DNA of 64,000 nt from Crocinitomicaceae bacterium (GTDB lineage: Bacteria; Bacteroidota; Bacteroidia; Flavobacteriales_D; Sanyastnellaceae), in NCBI GenBank assembly GCA_002700285.1, contig PACT01000022.1, positions 1-64,000 on the forward strand, in the 5' to 3' direction. This document shows, piece by piece, positions 35,382 to 45,201 of the stretch. Positions within the stretch are counted from its first letter, which is position 1. The number at the start of each line of letters is the position of its first letter. Below the pieces are notes generated by a model that worked only from the letters and a program-made list of their open reading frames with translations, was not told the DNA's origin and ran no database searches. The position numbers were made by a program, and so were the translations under genes.

Positions 35382-36269
35382 TTATCCACCCAACGCCTCA
35401 GATCCTGCGACAATTTCAAGAATCTCTGTTGTAATAGAGGTTTGGCGCGCTTTATTATACGTGATTTTAAGATCCTGAAGCAGGTCTCCCGCATTTTCTG
35501 TCGCTGAATGCATGGCTGTCATCCTTGCGCCATGCTCAGCCGCAACGCTATCTAAAAGCGCTTTATACAGTTGGGTTTTAAGTGCACTAGGTAATATATT
35601 TTCAACTATTTCCTGAAGATTTGGCTCGAAAATATAATCAATTTCAACCGTTTTATCGTCTCCTGGTGCAGTGAGTGGCAACAGGGGTAAGTATGCTTCT
35701 TTGGTCGGTATTTGTACTGCAGCGTTTTTGAATTGGCTATAGGTAATCTCTACAGCGTCCCACTTTTTTGAAACGAACCCGTCCATGACAGTTTGGGCTA
35801 TATCTGAAGCTTTGTCAAAATTTAGAGCGTCGAAAACGGTTAATGAACTGTTACCAAACCCTTCCGCGAAGTCATTTCCAGCCCTCACGAAAGACTCGTG
35901 CGCCTTCTTTCCCAAGGGCAATACAACAACATTTGCACCCTCTGAACGAAATTTAGAGATTGCAGCTTGTGCCAACTTCATGCTGTTATTGTTAAACCCT
36001 CCACAAAGCCCTCTGTTGGAAGTAATGGCTATTACCAAAGCGGTTTTTACCTCCCTTTTATTTGAGAAAATGCCTTCTGAAGAATCTAATGATGCACTAA
36101 CGTTTGCAAGTATCGCCTGGATTTTTTCTGCGTAAGGTCTCATCTGTGTGATCGCGTTCTGAGCTCGGCGAAGCTTTGCCGCAGACACCATCTTCATCGC
36201 AGATGTGATTTGCATCGTGTTCTGAACTGAACCGATGCGTTCTCTTACTTCTTTTAATCCTCCAGCCAT
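35382..36269 (-). CDS. atpG: ATP synthase F1 gamma subunit
   Basis: 295 residues. Conserved termini: LKEVRERIGSVQNTMQITSAMKMVSAAKLRRAQ at the N-terminus (split here for length, residues 5-37) and MTAMHSATENAGDLLQDL near the C-terminus, which form the coiled-coil rotor shaft. SNRGLCGGFN is the central signature. It is the last gene of the atp run here; atpD and atpC are not downstream, as is common in Bacteroidota. Confidence 0.96.
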   Translation of the reverse strand: MAGGLKEVRERIGSVQNTMQITSAMKMVSAAKLRRAQNAITQMRPYAEKIQAILANVSASLDSSEGIFSNKREVKTALVIAITSNRGLCGGFNNNSMKLAQAAISKFRSEGANVVVLPLGKKAHESFVRAGNDFAEGFGNSSLTVFDALNFDKASDIAQTVMDGFVSKKWDAVEITYSQFKNAAVQIPTKEAYLPLLPLTAPGDDKTVEIDYIFEPNLQEIVENILPSALKTQLYKALLDSVAAEHGARMTAMHSATENAGDLLQDLKITYNKARQTSITTEILEIVAGSEALGG

Positions 36270-36280
36270 AGTCGTCTAGA

Positions 36281-37858
36281 TTATGCGTATTGAGCGGTCA
36301 TTTCAGCAGCAGCGGACTCCAAAACACTCGTTTCTGCATCCGTGTATTTTCCGTTTTTCAAGGCGCTCAACGTATCTGAGTGTTTCGCTCTTAAATAGTC
36401 TAAGTAATCTTGCTCAAACTGCTTTACCTTATTAATCGGAACATTCATTAGAAGTCCTTTGGTACCACAGTAAACCATGGCCACCTGCTCCTCTACGGGT
36501 AGTGGAGAGTTAAGGTCTTGTTTCAGAATTTCAACGTTTCTTGCGCCCTTGTCAAGAATCGCTTTTGTTGCATCATCGAGGTCAGAACCAAACTTAGCAA
36601 ACGCTTCTAACTCACGATATTGAGCTTGGTCTAGTTTAAGTGTACCACTGACCTTCTTCATTGATTTTATCTGAGCATTACCACCTACGCGGCTTACTGA
36701 GATTCCAACATTAATTGCTGGTCGAATTCCCGAAAGGAAGAGGTTTGACTCAAGGAATATTTGTCCGTCTGTAATAGAAATGACGTTTGTTGGGATATAT
36801 GCACTTACGTCACCAGCTTGCGTTTCGATAATAGGAAGAGCCGTTAATGAACCCCCTCCTTTTACAATTGATTTTAAAGATTCTGGCAGGTCGTTCATTT
36901 CGCTAGCGATACTGTCTACAGCAATCACTTTAGCCGCTCTTTCAAGCAGACGTGAGTGCAGGTAGAAAACATCCCCAGGGTATGCCTCACGACCCGGAGG
37001 TCTACGAAGCAGAAGGCTCACCTCACGATAAGCTACCGCTTGCTTAGAAAGATCATCATACACAACGAGAGCCGCACGACCTGTATCACGGAAGAACTCA
37101 CCCACAGCCGCTCCTGTAAAGGGCGCGTAGAACTGCAGTGGCGATGGATCAGATGCTGTAGCCGCAACAATTACGGTGTAAGCAAGTGCTCCAGCCTCCT
37201 CTAGCATACTTACGATTCCTGCAATCGTTGATCCTTTTTGACCGATCGCGACATAAATACAGAATACTGGATCGCCAGCGTCATAAAACTCCTTTTGATT
37301 GATAATCGTATCAAGCGCAACAGATGATTTACCTGTTTGACGGTCACCAATGATAAGCTCACGCTGTCCACGTCCGATAGGAATCATCGAGTCAATCGCC
37401 TTAATGCCTGTTTGAAGGGGTTCGGCAACCGGTTCCCGGAATATGACACCTGGCGCCTTGCGCTCAATAGGCATTTCGTAAAGATCCCCAGTGATAGGGC
37501 CTTTTCCGTCAATTGGCTCTCCAAGCGTATTAACAACACGTCCTAGAAGGCCTTCGCCTGCTTTTATAGATGCAATTCTTCCTGTTCTTTTTACCGAACT
37601 TCCTTCCTTAAGGTCTTTTGATGGCTCAAGCAAAACGGCACCCACGTTATCTTCCTCGAGATTGAGGATAATACCACGTACGCCATTTTCGAACTCTACA
37701 AGCTCTCCGGATTGGACATTACTAAGACCGTAGATGCGGGCAATTCCGTCACCTACTTGAAGGATTGTACCGACTTCTTCTAGTTCAGCTGCAGATTTAA
37801 CTCCTGCCAATTGCTCGCGTAGAATTGATGATACTTCTGCTGGGTTGATTTCAGCCAT
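36281..37858 (-). CDS. atpA: ATP synthase F1 alpha subunit
   Basis: 525 residues. Walker A region [15 protein letters not shown], the adenine-binding [17 protein letters not shown], the signature [14 protein letters not shown] and the [16 protein letters not shown]-terminal barrel are all present. It is the regulatory nucleotide-binding subunit of F1. It sits 11 nt upstream of atpG and 17 nt downstream of atpH in the operon. Confidence 0.97.
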   Translation of the reverse strand: MAEINPAEVSSILREQLAGVKSAAELEEVGTILQVGDGIARIYGLSNVQSGELVEFENGVRGIILNLEEDNVGAVLLEPSKDLKEGSSVKRTGRIASIKAGEGLLGRVVNTLGEPIDGKGPITGDLYEMPIERKAPGVIFREPVAEPLQTGIKAIDSMIPIGRGQRELIIGDRQTGKSSVALDTIINQKEFYDAGDPVFCIYVAIGQKGSTIAGIVSMLEEAGALAYTVIVAATASDPSPLQFYAPFTGAAVGEFFRDTGRAALVVYDDLSKQAVAYREVSLLLRRPPGREAYPGDVFYLHSRLLERAAKVIAVDSIASEMNDLPESLKSIVKGGGSLTALPIIETQAGDVSAYIPTNVISITDGQIFLESNLFLSGIRPAINVGISVSRVGGNAQIKSMKKVSGTLKLDQAQYRELEAFAKFGSDLDDATKAILDKGARNVEILKQDLNSPLPVEEQVAMVYCGTKGLLMNVPINKVKQFEQDYLDYLRAKHSDTLSALKNGKYTDAETSVLESAAAEMTAQYA

Positions 37859-37875
37859 TTGAGATTCTTTTAGGC

Positions 37876-38433
37876 CTAAAATTCAGGCTCGTAATCGTGT
37901 TCTGATAGTTTTCGGCGCAGCGTGCTGAGCTGGCGCTTTAATGAAGCGTCGATCTGTTTGTCATCCATTCTCAGGATAAAGCCTCCTAGGAGGTCAGGAT
38001 CAATCGTTTCTTTTAGTTCAATGACTCCGTCGTGAATCTTGGCTATTTCTGCCAAAATGTTTTCACGAGAAGACACTTCCAGTGGTGTTGCAGAGCGCAC
38101 CTCTGCAGCCTGGATGTTGTTTATTAATCGTAATTGAGAAAGCGCTTCTGTTACTACTGTAGGCAGAATCGATTCCCTTCCTTTCGTTACCAAAATATCA
38201 ATAAAACCAAATGTTAGCTCACTCAAGCTTTCTTTATAGATGGCCTTTAGTATAGCCTTCTTTTTGTTTGGCTTTACAACAGGGCTTGTAAGGAGAAGCT
38301 CGAATTCACGAGACGTAGCAATCAATGAAGAGATCATGCGGAGTTCTGACTCAACAAGATCTAATTCATTCCTTTCGGAAGCAAAACCAAGGAGCGCCTT
38401 GGCATATCTGGATGCTACGCGTTTACTAGCCAT
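37876..38433 (-). CDS. atpH: ATP synthase F1 delta subunit
   Basis: 185 residues. The family pattern is [12 protein letters not shown] near the start and the C-terminal [24 protein letters not shown]. It links the peripheral stalk to F1. It begins 4 nt after atpF ends. Confidence 0.94.
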   Translation of the reverse strand: MASKRVASRYAKALLGFASERNELDLVESELRMISSLIATSREFELLLTSPVVKPNKKKAILKAIYKESLSELTFGFIDILVTKGRESILPTVVTEALSQLRLINNIQAAEVRSATPLEVSSRENILAEIAKIHDGVIELKETIDPDLLGGFILRMDDKQIDASLKRQLSTLRRKLSEHDYEPEF

Positions 38434-38437
38434 TTTA

Positions 38438-38935
38438 TTAATTCAGTGTAGATTCATCGATGAGCTTATCAACGAGTGCTTTTTGTTTGTCTGAATCTTT
38501 GAGCTCTTCGCAAAGAAGGCGCTCAGCAATATCAATAGACAGCTTCGCCACCTCAGCTTTAAGCTCGGCAATGGCCGCTTTTCTTTCAATCTGGATCGCC
38601 TCACGAGCTAACTCCACCTCTTTTAAGGCTTCTTCTTTAGCTTTTGCTTTGGCGTCCGAGACGACTTTGCTGGCCATTTCTCGAGACTCTTTAAGCATTG
38701 TGTCTCGGGTACTTCTCGCCTCTTGTAACAGGCGGTCGTTGTCCGAGTTTAGGCTCGCCATTTCCTCTCGTGCCTTGTCGGCTGAGCGAAGCGCTTCTTG
38801 TATGCTCTCTTCGCGATCTTGTAACGCCTTTAGGATTGGTCCCCAAGCAAGCTTTCTTAAAATAAAGAGCGCCAACAAAAAAGACAAGGTTGCCCAAAAT
38901 ACCGTACCGAAAGCGGGTGTTAACAGCGTTCCCAT
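38438..38935 (-). CDS. atpF: ATP synthase Fo b subunit
   Basis: 165 residues. One N-terminal membrane helix (FGTVFWATLSFLLALFILRKLAWGPIL) followed by a long charged coiled coil with DREESIQEALRSADKAREEM. It forms the peripheral stalk. It lies 4 nt after atpE. Confidence 0.95.
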   Translation of the reverse strand: MGTLLTPAFGTVFWATLSFLLALFILRKLAWGPILKALQDREESIQEALRSADKAREEMASLNSDNDRLLQEARSTRDTMLKESREMASKVVSDAKAKAKEEALKEVELAREAIQIERKAAIAELKAEVAKLSIDIAERLLCEELKDSDKQKALVDKLIDESTLN

Positions 38936-38939
38936 TGGA

Positions 38940-39185
38940 CTAGCCTAGGACTACAAGTAGACAAATAATGATTCCGAAAAGAGCAACACCCTCAACAAGA
39001 GCGGCTGCAAGAATCATGTTGGCACGAAGGTCGTCCGAAGATTCTGGCTGACGCGCCATTGACTCCAACGCCGATTTACCAATTAGTCCAACGCCGATTC
39101 CGGCGCCAATAGCAGCAACTCCTGCTCCAAGAGCCGCGAGTCCGTGGCCAGTAGTGATTTCAAAAAGAATGGTCATCAATTCCAT
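38940..39185 (-). CDS. atpE: ATP synthase Fo c subunit
   Basis: 81 residues, two membrane helices. The GAGIGVGLIGKSALESMARQP helix-loop and the ion-carrying Glu65 in ALVEGVALFG are clear. Glu65 is followed by Gly, not the Ser/Thr of sodium-binding rings, so it looks proton-specific. The 30-nt gap to atpB is the largest between Fo genes, as is usual for the highly translated c subunit. Confidence 0.96.
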   Translation of the reverse strand: MELMTILFEITTGHGLAALGAGVAAIGAGIGVGLIGKSALESMARQPESSDDLRANMILAAALVEGVALFGIIICLLVVLG

Positions 39186-39215
39186 GATGGGTTGTTTTTT
39201 AGGTAATTATTATAA

Positions 39216-40379
39216 TCAATGATGTGCTTCTTGTGTTGCATCTGCAAAATAAATGGCCGCAAGAAGTGTGAAAACGTATGCTTGAAGGAAAGCTACAAGT
39301 AGCTCCAGAAAATACATGAAAATCATAAATAGAGTGGAGAATACACCCATGCCGTAGCCAGCGATCTCTCCATAGTTTTGGTTAAAAATAAAAACCAAAC
39401 TGACAAATGACAAAATGATAATATGACCTGCAGTCATGTTCGCGGTCAAACGAATCATAAGAACTGTGGGTTTTAGAAACATTCCAAATACCTCAATTGG
39501 AACAACAAGTAGTTTTACAAGGTTTGGTACACCGGGAGGCCAAAATAAGTGGCCCCAGTAGTTTTTGTTTCCATTCACTGTCGAGATTAGGAAGACCGCA
39601 AGCGCCAACACAACAGTAACACCGATTGTTCCTGTAATGTTAAATCCACCTATAAAAGGAATGAGGCCTAGCAGGTTGCTTGCGACGATGAAGAAGAATG
39701 TTGTAAGCAAGAATGGGAGGAATTTACCCGCCTTGTGTTTGCCTATAATTGGCACAGCAATGTCGTTTCTAACAAACAGCACCAGTGGTTCAAGAATATT
39801 TGTAAGCCCCTTAGGCGCTTTGCCTGGGTGTTTTGAGTAGCTTTTTGCCATAGACCTCAGCATAATCACCAAGAGGGTCATAATTAACATCATCCCGAAA
39901 ACGGACTTCGTAATAGAGATGTCGTAAAAAGACTCACCGCCCTCTGACGTTATTCCTGTTTCAGGATGCTTGATGTAGACTGTTCCTGTATTTGGCCCGG
40001 TCGCAGTTTGCGTCTCATGTGAGCCGTGAAATTTTGAGCTCATAAACAAATCTAACCCTTTGCCCTCTACGTAAAAAATCATAGGAAGTGGGAGGCTGAA
40101 GCCGTTATGGTGGTCTCCAAAAAAGTGGATTTCATTCGCGTCTGCGATGTGAGGGATAATAAAGTCTTTGGCAACAAAGTCGCCGTGCTCCCCATCGTCT
40201 AGTGAGTTGTGACCCGCATCGTGAACATCGTGAACATCATGCGCTTCGTGGGCGTTTTGGGTGTCATGGGCGTGGTCACCAACCTCGCCATGCCCATCGG
40301 TTTGAGCCGCAACGAAACTTACCCCTCCTAATATTATAAGAGCGGTAATTGCTAATCGTTTGGCGAACTCAGTTTTCAT
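39216..40379 (-). CDS. atpB: ATP synthase Fo a subunit with His-rich N-terminal leader
   Basis: 387 residues from the ATG at 40377-40379, giving a signal-like leader (MKTEFAKRLAITALIILGG). An in-frame ATG at 40460 is rejected because a perfect -7 box, TACTTTTG (40406-40413), lies between the two. Residues about 27-70 are His/Asp-rich (HAHDTQNAHEAHDVHDVHD), a feature I recall from other Bacteroidota AtpB. The membrane core carries the essential Arg helix (VLMIRLTANMTAGHII) and the closing LLVAFLQAYVFTLLAAIYF. It forms the proton half-channels. Confidence 0.94.
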   Translation of the reverse strand: MKTEFAKRLAITALIILGGVSFVAAQTDGHGEVGDHAHDTQNAHEAHDVHDVHDAGHNSLDDGEHGDFVAKDFIIPHIADANEIHFFGDHHNGFSLPLPMIFYVEGKGLDLFMSSKFHGSHETQTATGPNTGTVYIKHPETGITSEGGESFYDISITKSVFGMMLIMTLLVIMLRSMAKSYSKHPGKAPKGLTNILEPLVLFVRNDIAVPIIGKHKAGKFLPFLLTTFFFIVASNLLGLIPFIGGFNITGTIGVTVVLALAVFLISTVNGNKNYWGHLFWPPGVPNLVKLLVVPIEVFGMFLKPTVLMIRLTANMTAGHIIILSFVSLVFIFNQNYGEIAGYGMGVFSTLFMIFMYFLELLVAFLQAYVFTLLAAIYFADATQEAHH

Positions 40380-40405
40380 GCTATAAATCTGTTCAAAAAA
40401 CGAGG

Positions 40406-40413
40406 CAAAAGTA
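40406..40413 (-). promoter_or_regulatory. Possible -7 box (TACTTTTG) for the atpBEFHAG operon
   Basis: A perfect TAnnTTTG match on the minus strand, 27 nt upstream of the chosen atpB ATG. No TTG is found 19-21 nt further upstream, so the -33 half is weak. Confidence 0.4.
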
Positions 40414-40456
40414 CGAATATTAAGTGCGTAAATAATGGAAGAATATAACTTTTCTT

Positions 40457-40825
40457 TCATCCGCCTTTAATTAACCGTTGAACATCTATCACAAACAATA
40501 CAGAAAAGGCCACAAACACTCCAAACACCCCAAACACAAAAAGCTCTCGGTTAGGCAATTTAGACACCAGGTAAGTTGTGACAACCACAATGGTGAATAG
40601 CATTTTAGCGGTCGTTGTTCCAATGACCGCCGTTGAAAAATTTATTGCAGATCCTTTTTGTGATTTCGCGGCCCAGCTTCTTAATAAAATTGTAAGCAAA
40701 GCATAGAGGGTGATTGTTAAAAACCAAATGGGTTGGTTTGCCATGTCTGAGAAAAAAGGAAGAAGGTTCCCAGTCGTTACACACAAAACAGAAACGAGCA
40801 GCGTTTTAAAAATAAATCTATTCAT
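40457..40825 (-). CDS. Small membrane protein of the ATP synthase locus (AtpI-like position)
   Basis: 122 residues with about four hydrophobic helices (LLVSVLCVTTGNLLPFF, LTITLYALLTILLR, AKMLFTIVVVTTYLV, VFGVFGVFVAFSVLFVI). Sequence similarity to AtpI is not obvious, but it occupies that place between AtpZ and AtpB. A role in c-ring assembly or magnesium supply would be by position only. It ends within the AUG-UGA overlap at 40457-40460 created by the rejected upstream atpB start. Confidence 0.75.
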   Translation of the reverse strand: MNRFIFKTLLVSVLCVTTGNLLPFFSDMANQPIWFLTITLYALLTILLRSWAAKSQKGSAINFSTAVIGTTTAKMLFTIVVVTTYLVSKLPNRELFVFGVFGVFVAFSVLFVIDVQRLIKGG

Positions 40826-40829
40826 GCGT

Positions 40830-41072
40830 TTATTTGGCCTGAATATTTCTGAGGACTGACCACATCCCTAGTGCCAAACCCAGTATGGCGCCAGCGGCCG
40901 TCCCCAAAGGCTTGTCAAGTTGGAAGTGGTCGTCTGCTTGCTTGCCTCCAAGGGCGCCTAGGCCTATGGCTGATGCAAGCGTTGTTCCGATACCCGCAAA
41001 GCGCAAAGCGGTTTTGGTGGTTTTTAACCTAGGGGTTGAGTCGGGTTGTGGGGAATTACGATCCGGCTCCAA
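40830..41072 (-). CDS. AtpZ/AtpI family ATP synthase accessory protein
   Basis: 80 residues, two hydrophobic helices separated by GGKQADDHFQLDKPLGT, the short loop typical of the AtpZ family (PF09527). Such proteins assist ATP synthase assembly or magnesium/calcium transport. It overlaps the bactofilin gene by 17 nt and is followed by the second small membrane protein after 4 nt. Confidence 0.85.
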   Translation of the reverse strand: MEPDRNSPQPDSTPRLKTTKTALRFAGIGTTLASAIGLGALGGKQADDHFQLDKPLGTAAGAILGLALGMWSVLRNIQAK

Positions 41073-41553
41073 CCGTTTCCTTTTTGTTTGAGAGAGCCTC
41101 TACTTCTGAGGGTATCCTTGAGGATTTTAATGAGGCCATTGCGTCTGCTTTAGATGCCGCTTTTTCCTCTTTCATCTTCTTGTTTTTCGGAGTCCCCATT
41201 CGGAAGGTGCCAAGTGCTTTTGCGCCCGCTTCAACTGAAAGCTGACCATAGTGTAGCTCTCCCTGAACAGTCGCCGCCGACTTCATTGCGAGAAGCTCCA
41301 ACACCGTTACCTCTCCCTCAAGTATGCCTTCTACATCGCAACACAAACAATTGACAACGCCTTTTACAACGCCCTTAGGCCCCACAACTAATCGGCCCTT
41401 GGTTGTTAACTCGCCGGTAAACTTACCATCAATTCTGAGATTGCTGTCACTTTGTATTGTTCCTTCTATCACTGTGCCCTCCACAATGCGGTTAATTCCG
41501 TTGTCTGAGTGTGTTGCTTGTGCTCCTGTGGAACGTTTCATTGAGCCTATCAT
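41056..41553 (-). CDS. Bactofilin (polymer-forming cytoskeletal protein)
   Basis: 165 residues. The right-handed beta-helix core (about 20-120) shows the DUF583 rhythm: NRIVEGTVIEGTIQSDSNLRIDGKF, GRLVVGPKGVVKGVV, VEGILEGEVTVLELL and ATVQGELHYGQLSVE. A CLCC cysteine cluster interrupts the middle and is unusual. A lysine-rich tail follows. Bactofilins form membrane-linked filaments involved in shape or envelope localisation. It overlaps the sprE/porW gene by 4 nt and the atpZ-like gene by 17 nt. Confidence 0.9.
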   Translation of the reverse strand: MIGSMKRSTGAQATHSDNGINRIVEGTVIEGTIQSDSNLRIDGKFTGELTTKGRLVVGPKGVVKGVVNCLCCDVEGILEGEVTVLELLAMKSAATVQGELHYGQLSVEAGAKALGTFRMGTPKNKKMKEEKAASKADAMASLKSSRIPSEVEALSNKKETVGAGS

Positions 41554-44228
41554 GGTTCTTGTTTGGATTTTGTCGAAAGGTAGTGAGTGTTGAAGAAATC
41601 TATATACTCATCTAGGTCCTTGTTTTTAAAAAGTTCAATATAATTTACACTGCTTATCACAAACATGTCTAAACCGCTTGAATTTAAATCAATCAGCATC
41701 TCTCGGTTACCTGTGAAAACGGTGTAGTAATCCATTCCTTTTGAAAGGTTTGAAAACGCCTTAACCAAAACTATTTGGTGAGTTCTGCTTAATAAGTTGC
41801 TCGTAATTCTAAGATTTCTTGATTCAAAGAAGGCGTTGTTAAAGTCTGATGCTTGGGCTTTTACGTCTGCCCCACTCCCTTTGTCTACGGGAATTAATAT
41901 TGCAAAATAGTGCTCTTTATTTGGGTCAAACACAAAGGGATTTGCCGCCATTTCTTCTTCTTCTGGCGCCTCACCTACCGAACCTAAATCCACCCCCAAT
42001 TGCCTAAGTATCGAGGACGCAAAAGCAGCCTCTTCTGTGTCTGGGCAATCCTGTAGGATTTCTTTAAGCGCATCAAAATAGGGAGTTCTGTCTCCTGTAT
42101 AACTCGTCAAACCACCCACACATTGAGCGCGGAGCAGATTGTATTTGCAAAGAAGTGGGTTTTCTGGCCTTTCATTGATGAGCACATCAATGTCAAGCAG
42201 GGTTGATTGATAGTCTCTTGTATAGTAGCGCGCCAAGTATTCCTCATATGTCAATCGCTCAAATTCATACGCTTCCTCTTCTTCGTCTAAAAAATCTGGG
42301 TTTGCGATCAGCTTGGCCCATTCGCTTCCGGGGTAGTTTTTGGTGATCTGATTTGACCAATACTCCGAGTTGCAGGACTCACAAAAAGGGTTTGTAAAGT
42401 TTTCGTTAATCTCTCGTTGTAAATACGTTCTGAAAAGCTGATAGGTTGCTGTGGGGTGAAAAGCGCTGCTGTCAAGGCGATCTAGGAGGTTCTCCCAGGT
42501 CTGAATTGCATTTTCTGGGTCTGAGAGCTTCTCTCTATAGTCTAAGCCCGCCATGTAGTATGCTTCTGCCAAAAGGGCCAAGGAGTTTGCTTTTTCTTCT
42601 GGCTCACAAGGAAGGTTTGATAGCATCTCGTCAACCGTGGGAAGCGAAGCGGGATCATACGGATCTTGTGCCGCTTCGCTTTCTGAATCCTCTGCCTCTT
42701 CTTGGTTAGAGAATAGCGCATCTATTTTGCTCTCTCTCCTCCAGTGGTCCTCTAAAACCCTGTCGCCCCAGTAGTCATAGAAGTTCTGTTGTCCACTCAC
42801 TCTTAACGACCCGTTGTATGGCCAAAACATTCCCACTCCCTGAGACCCTGCAGCCAAAATCGCCGCGCTATTTGCTGCGTCTCTCTCTTCTTTTTGTCTT
42901 TCTAGATCATCAACCATGTCCTCCCAAACACCCTCTATAACCCTTCGTCTTTCATCGTCACTTAGGTCACAGAGCTCTTGAAGGCTATCCTGCTCTTCAA
43001 TGATTCTAAGGTTCATCACCAAATCAGTAAGGTTGGAAGCCAGGTTTGTAACATCTTCCTTCCGGCTGTTGTCTTCGGGCATGTGAACAAGGGCGCTGTC
43101 GTAATAGGCTTGAGCCGTTTCATAATGAAGGTCCTCCATGTGGAGGTCAGCAAGTCTTAAATAACTCTTTCCAAGCTGGCGAGAATTGCCTTCGCTCACA
43201 TAGACAGAAGTCTCGAGGTGATTAATTCCGTCTTCTCGTTTTCTGTCCTCCAAAGCCACCTCTGCAAGCGCGTAAAACACCTGGTCGAAATATTCTGTGT
43301 TTTTACTGTCATCAAGCATGTCTTCGAGCAGCTCGATAATGGGGGCGCTGTTGCCTCCTCTTCGCTCATAAGTCATCGCTTGTTGAATCTTGGACTGGAA
43401 CTCCAATTCATAAGGGGTTCTTATCTCTGCGACCATTTTAAAAGTTTCAATTGCCGCCTCGCTGTCACCCATTTCTCTTAAACATTGGGCCAGGATAAAT
43501 AGGGGTCGCGCCCGATCCTTCTTCTTTTTTATCTCTTTTATTGCGTCTTTAATTTGGTCGACAGCCTCCCCAAAACTTTCTTTTTGAATATAGTATTGGG
43601 CATATGCTAGGTCCGTGTGCACCCTCGCCTCTTCTGAGGCATCTTTATATTGCGAGGCCTTCGCAAGCATGTTGTTGGCTTTTATCAGGTTGTCTGTTCG
43701 CAGGTATATCCTTCCTAACCAACTGTAAGACCAAGCTTGAGCGTCTGGGGTATCAAGCGTTCTTGCAAGAAAAAGAAAAATTTCCTCTGCCTTTACAAAG
43801 TCCTCCTTCATATAATAAGAGCGGCCAATAACCGTATAGTTGTCATCAATCCACTTGTTCATTTCAGGCCATTTCATTGGCTTTTTGTCCCTTTTTGAAG
43901 GATTCATTGTGTGTCTATCAACCACCTTTGAGCATTTTTCAATGGCCCTCTCCATTAATGGATAAACCTGCTGGGAGGAGTTCTCGTCTGTGTCTAAAAA
44001 TATCGGCAACACCTCGTCCCAGTTTGGTTCGTGCAGATCTATTATTTTCTTTTCTGCCTCAGCCATCGCTTCGTTGGCATAATAAAAACCATTATATCTC
44101 GCGGTGGTGTTGTGGTAGATCCGATATGCTCGCCCGTCTCGTTTTGTCGTACACCCCTGTAAGACCACTATTGTGGCAAAAAGTATAGCTAAGAGACTTA
44201 AATATTTAGACATAAAGTGATTCATCAA
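41550..44228 (-). CDS. sprE: T9SS lipoprotein PorW/SprE, TPR repeats
   Basis: 892 residues. A lipoprotein signal with VVLQGC is near residue 26. The N-terminal Y(R)IYHNTTARYNGFYYANEA segment is the recognised SprE/PorW start, followed by TPR-like repeats over most of the chain (YIQKESFGEAVDQIKDAI, LRLADLHMEDLHYETAQAYYDSAL) and a C-terminal domain ending DEYIDFFNTHYLS. In Flavobacterium and Porphyromonas the homologue is required for T9SS secretion and gliding. The M1 peptidase here carries the matching T9SS tail. Other T9SS genes are not in the window. Confidence 0.9.
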   Translation of the reverse strand: MMNHFMSKYLSLLAILFATIVVLQGCTTKRDGRAYRIYHNTTARYNGFYYANEAMAEAEKKIIDLHEPNWDEVLPIFLDTDENSSQQVYPLMERAIEKCSKVVDRHTMNPSKRDKKPMKWPEMNKWIDDNYTVIGRSYYMKEDFVKAEEIFLFLARTLDTPDAQAWSYSWLGRIYLRTDNLIKANNMLAKASQYKDASEEARVHTDLAYAQYYIQKESFGEAVDQIKDAIKEIKKKKDRARPLFILAQCLREMGDSEAAIETFKMVAEIRTPYELEFQSKIQQAMTYERRGGNSAPIIELLEDMLDDSKNTEYFDQVFYALAEVALEDRKREDGINHLETSVYVSEGNSRQLGKSYLRLADLHMEDLHYETAQAYYDSALVHMPEDNSRKEDVTNLASNLTDLVMNLRIIEEQDSLQELCDLSDDERRRVIEGVWEDMVDDLERQKEERDAANSAAILAAGSQGVGMFWPYNGSLRVSGQQNFYDYWGDRVLEDHWRRESKIDALFSNQEEAEDSESEAAQDPYDPASLPTVDEMLSNLPCEPEEKANSLALLAEAYYMAGLDYREKLSDPENAIQTWENLLDRLDSSAFHPTATYQLFRTYLQREINENFTNPFCESCNSEYWSNQITKNYPGSEWAKLIANPDFLDEEEEAYEFERLTYEEYLARYYTRDYQSTLLDIDVLINERPENPLLCKYNLLRAQCVGGLTSYTGDRTPYFDALKEILQDCPDTEEAAFASSILRQLGVDLGSVGEAPEEEEMAANPFVFDPNKEHYFAILIPVDKGSGADVKAQASDFNNAFFESRNLRITSNLLSRTHQIVLVKAFSNLSKGMDYYTVFTGNREMLIDLNSSGLDMFVISSVNYIELFKNKDLDEYIDFFNTHYLSTKSKQEP

Positions 44229-44319
44229 GAGTCAACGTACGAAGTTGCTAAATTATTCGATTCTTGGCTTATTTCGTGAAGAACTTTACACTTGTCTATA
44301 GTTGGGCGATATTCGCAGT

Positions 44320-45198
44320 GTGGCTAACAAGAAAAAATTGAATAAAAATAAGCGGTTTTGGCGCCAGAGGTTTAGGGTTGTCATTCAGGAAGAGTCAACG
44401 TTTCATGAGCGTAGCGCATTCCTTTTATCCGGCCGAAGGTTGGTGATTGTTGCGCTTGGGGTTGTTTTATCTGTGGTGGTGGTTTCGTATTTAACCATCG
44501 CACATACGCCGTTAACCGAACATATTGTGCCTGGTTTTGTTGCAAATCAATACCGAGAAGATGCCGCTGCCGCAAGGCAGGATGCGGATAGTGCGTTAAA
44601 AATGCTTTCTCTCCAAGAAAAACATTTGAACTCCTTAAAATCAATCTTGAGAGGCGATCTTCTTGTGGACAGCGTGTCTGTTGGTTTAGTGAGGGGCTCT
44701 GTCAATCCTTCTGGCGATGGGGTTTTGCCTACGGCGAGCAATGAAGACCTGGAGCTGAGGGAGCGTGTTGAGGGCGAAGACCGGTTTGCACTAAGAAGAA
44801 GTGGTCCCGATGTTGCGATGGCCATCGGGTTTGATTTCCAACCTGTTGGAGGGGGGGTTTCTGATGGTTTCGACCTTAGTTATGGTCACTTTGGTGTTGA
44901 CCTTGAGGCCGCTGAGGGGGTTCTTGTTCACGCTGTTGACGATGGGACTGTTTTGGTTTCTGATTACACTGTTGCGCATGGACATGTGATTGCAATACAA
45001 CATCGAAATAACCGTATATCCATATATAAACACAACGCCTCTTTGTTAAAAGAGGTGGGAGAGTTGGTTCAAATGGGGGATGTTATTGCATCGGTTGGAA
45101 ACAGTGGAACACAGACCACGGGTCCTCACCTGCACTTCGAGTGGTGGGTTAATGGACAACCCATAGATCCTACCCCATGGCTTAGGGCCGGGAGTTAG
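44320..45198 (+). CDS. M23 family metallopeptidase (murein endopeptidase-like)
   Basis: 292 residues starting at the GTG at 44320 (VANKKKLNKNKRF); a TTG 18 bases upstream is also in frame. One membrane helix near residues 45-65 anchors it, followed by a short coiled coil (YREDAAAARQDADSALKML). The LytM domain (about 185-285) has HFGVDLEA, the basic YKHN loop and GPHLHFEWW, the zinc and catalytic His residues. It hydrolyses peptide cross-links of peptidoglycan. It diverges from sprE and converges on the PfkB gene with a 3-nt gap. Confidence 0.88.
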   Translation: MANKKKLNKNKRFWRQRFRVVIQEESTFHERSAFLLSGRRLVIVALGVVLSVVVVSYLTIAHTPLTEHIVPGFVANQYREDAAAARQDADSALKMLSLQEKHLNSLKSILRGDLLVDSVSVGLVRGSVNPSGDGVLPTASNEDLELRERVEGEDRFALRRSGPDVAMAIGFDFQPVGGGVSDGFDLSYGHFGVDLEAAEGVLVHAVDDGTVLVSDYTVAHGHVIAIQHRNNRISIYKHNASLLKEVGELVQMGDVIASVGNSGTQTTGPHLHFEWWVNGQPIDPTPWLRAGS

Positions 45199-45201
45199 GG
45201 C

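Noticed and set aside
40380-40460. Upstream ATG for atpB at 40460
   Set aside because: A perfect -7 box lies between it and the ATG at 40379, and the added residues mask the signal-like leader.
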